This document shows, piece by piece, positions 62,630-64,000 of a stretch of 64,000 nt of DNA. The DNA comes from Poritiphilus flavus. GTDB lineage: Bacteria; Bacteroidota; Bacteroidia; Flavobacteriales; Flavobacteriaceae. Below the pieces are notes generated by a model that saw only the letters and a program-made list of their open reading frames with translations, ran no database searches and was not told the DNA's origin. Every line of letters starts with the position of its first letter. Positions within the stretch are counted from its first letter, which is position 1. Both the position numbers and the translations under genes were made by a program. The stretch is taken from positions 248,001 through 312,000 of the forward strand of contig NZ_WXYO01000008.1 of assembly GCF_009901585.1 (NCBI RefSeq), read 5' to 3'.

Positions 62630-63547
62630 ATGATTTACAAATTATTTGAACAAATATCGCAGGATGTATGGTTTCGACTAAGGGACACAAGTAGAGCGAG
62701 TATTAGGCAGGGGGAAGAAACCATAACTGATATTATCTTATTGGAAATACTACGTTCTGGAAATAAGAATATAATAGTCGTACAAACTCCAAAAATTAAA
62801 GAACCGGAAAAAGGAACTGATTGGGAATGGTGGATAGGAAATGAAAAGACGGGGTGGCTGCGTTATGCTGTTCAAGCTAAAAAAATAGACCCTAAGACCC
62901 TTAATTACAAGTCTTTAAACTATAAATCTGGCAAAAAACCAAATCAAAAAAGACAAGTAGATATTTTAAAAAGGTATGCCGAAAAAAATAATGCAATTCC
63001 TTTATATTCTTTTTACAATTACGTAAGAGTAAGAAATAACGACGATTTGCACTCCTTCTGGCATCAAAACAAAGAAGAGTATCAGATAGAACAATTTGGT
63101 TGGACATGTAGTCCTATTGAGAATATTTTGAAGTTGTTGGATTCTAACGTAAGAGGAAATAAGAATTTTGAAAGCATACATTGCCGTAAAAACACTTTTC
63201 CAATACGATATTTGATGCATTCTAAAAATGTTGAGAATTTACTTAATTCATGTAAGGAAAAAGGAGAAGATGTTGTTGGTTACCATAAATCGTTACCTCC
63301 TTTCTTTAAAAATATTCAGTTATTAATTGATAGAGATGATGAAGAAGAAATGAGAAAAAAAGATAAAGAATATCCATTAGGAATAGCTTACAAAACAATA
63401 TCTGAAGATTCAATATTTATGAGTCCCAATAATTATGATAATAATATTGTCATTAAAAATGCACCTATTATATCTGAAGAATACTATGATAAACAACTCG
63501 GTCTATACCCTAAAAGGATTTTAAAAATTGATATAGGAGAAAAATAA
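62630..63547 (+). CDS. DUF6615-like protein, possible PD-(D/E)xK nuclease
   Basis: 305 residues from the ATG at 62630. The first 90 residues read IRQGEETITDIILLEILRSG, then KGTDWEWWIG and LRYAVQAKKID. This resembles DUF6615 as I remember it. Glu30, Asp64 and Gln82-x-Lys84 could form a PD-(D/E)xK-type active site (inference). The remaining 200 residues have no recognised domain. The gene is markedly more AT-rich than all neighbours, uses many AAA/AAT/TTT codons, and is flanked on both sides by copies of the 116-bp repeat, all suggesting acquisition by transfer. A stand-alone defence or restriction-type role is possible but not shown. Confidence 0.7.
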   Translation: MIYKLFEQISQDVWFRLRDTSRASIRQGEETITDIILLEILRSGNKNIIVVQTPKIKEPEKGTDWEWWIGNEKTGWLRYAVQAKKIDPKTLNYKSLNYKSGKKPNQKRQVDILKRYAEKNNAIPLYSFYNYVRVRNNDDLHSFWHQNKEEYQIEQFGWTCSPIENILKLLDSNVRGNKNFESIHCRKNTFPIRYLMHSKNVENLLNSCKEKGEDVVGYHKSLPPFFKNIQLLIDRDDEEEMRKKDKEYPLGIAYKTISEDSIFMSPNNYDNNIVIKNAPIISEEYYDKQLGLYPKRILKIDIGEK

Positions 63548-63636
63548 AACTAACAAGTAATTAATAAAGCAGGGATATCTTTTGAAAGCTCTCCAATTGA
63601 TTTTAAATCCTGAACCAAAAAGTTTGAACCTTGAAT

Positions 63637-63698
63637 GTTCGGGGTCACTAATGAAACGAGTAATCCTCATGTAAAATGAAATTTTATCAGGGCAGAGA
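63637..63698. repeat. Isolated diverged copy of the 116-bp repeat core
   Basis: GGGGTCACTAATGAAACGAG followed by TAATCCTCATGTAAAATG and ATTTTATCAGGGCAGA repeats about 60 bases of the array unit with a handful of changes, in the same orientation. It places a repeat copy on the right side of the AT-rich gene. Confidence 0.8.
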
Positions 63699-63981
63699 CT
63701 GACCATGAACGACCTCTAGAATAGTCGTGAAGGCTTTGATGAAGACTATAGAAGACATCAGAATATAAAAAAACTATCGACGATTACGTGAAATTGGAGG
63801 TAGTAGCCATGGAAATGGAAGAACAAGATCTGATTTTCTTACACTTCTATTAAAATTCCGTCAACTGATTCAGATCATTTCGGCTTCAAAACACATTCCT
63901 GAGTTTTGTATCTCAAGTTCATGTAGGTATTTTCGGTCAAAATCGTCGGCTGGCAATTTTTTATAACCAAAACCCACAATC
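63699..63981. other. AT-rich intergenic stretch without recognised gene
   Basis: No frame of convincing length. A 31-codon open stretch ending at the TAA at 63851-63853 includes TIDDYVKLEVVAMEMEEQDL and might be a gene remnant, but no start or family supports it. Confidence 0.4.
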
Positions 63982-64000
63982 ATGAAAAATTTTACTTTTT
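63982..64000 (+). CDS. Possible start of a gene running off the window
   Basis: ATG at 63982 followed by AAA AAT TTT ACT TTT, i.e. MKNFTF, the usual beginning of a signal peptide. The preceding AACCCACAATC is typical of leader sequence before such genes here. Only six codons are visible, so this is a guess. Confidence 0.35.

Noticed and set aside
61630-63700. Integrative element using tRNA-Arg as attachment site
   Set aside because: No integrase gene and no second copy of the tRNA 3' end were found in the window.

Overview
The window is a chromosomal segment of a gliding marine-type Bacteroidota, almost certainly family Flavobacteriaceae. Support comes from gldA, gldB and gldC, from promoters of the TTTG-N19-TAnnTTTG type, from many TTG/GTG starts with little Shine-Dalgarno sequence, from a DnaG without zinc ligands, from an FtsZ with a tail of about 300 residues, and from a tRNA without an encoded CCA. 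Base composition is mid-range except for the last 1.4 kb, which is clearly AT-rich. Genus cannot be fixed from the sequence alone.

Layout. 1-9.2 kb: the N-terminal part of a LytS-type kinase, an ankyrin protein, a VOC protein, a quinone-oxidoreductase-like MDR enzyme, an M20-type peptidase, a membrane-bound LuxR regulator, an outer-membrane barrel receptor and gldA. 9.4-13.5 kb: an aromatic amino acid operon (prephenate dehydratase, aminotransferase, prephenate dehydrogenase, DAHP synthase-chorismate mutase fusion), preceded by a Phe/Tyr-rich leader peptide and a terminator/antiterminator pair. 13.7-30 kb: serine hydrolase, head-GIN protein, rsgA-dtd, two DUF3857 transglutaminase-like proteins, mazG-like, aroA, queA, rlmN, polyprenyl synthase, and an ECF sigma operon. 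30-35.4 kb: dnaG, an orphan response regulator with Glu at the phosphoacceptor position, nadE, gldB-gldC.

35.4-43.6 kb is the most accessory-like metabolic stretch. A MarR regulator with a four-cysteine tail lies beside a lipoprotein gene and a CxxC thioredoxin-like gene, and each of the three is preceded by a palindrome. A TetR-cytochrome c-IorA/IorB molybdenum hydroxylase cluster, a PhoD-like phosphatase and a chromosomal subclass B1 metallo-beta-lactamase lipoprotein follow. 44-61 kb carries engB, a hydrolase and the complete division/cell wall (dcw) cluster mraZ-rsmH-ftsL-pbp-murE-mraY-murD-ftsW-murG-murC-ftsQ-ftsA-ftsZ. The cluster is headed by three 10-bp-spaced GTGGTAA boxes that look like the MraZ operator.

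61-64 kb: a yqeY-like gene, tRNA-Arg(TCG), then a tandem array of a 116-bp repeat with further decayed copies on both sides of an AT-rich gene. That gene encodes a DUF6615-like protein with a plausible PD-(D/E)xK nuclease motif. The aromatic leader/attenuator, the repeat array with its embedded nuclease-like gene, and the MarR/CxxC cluster are the items most deserving follow-up.
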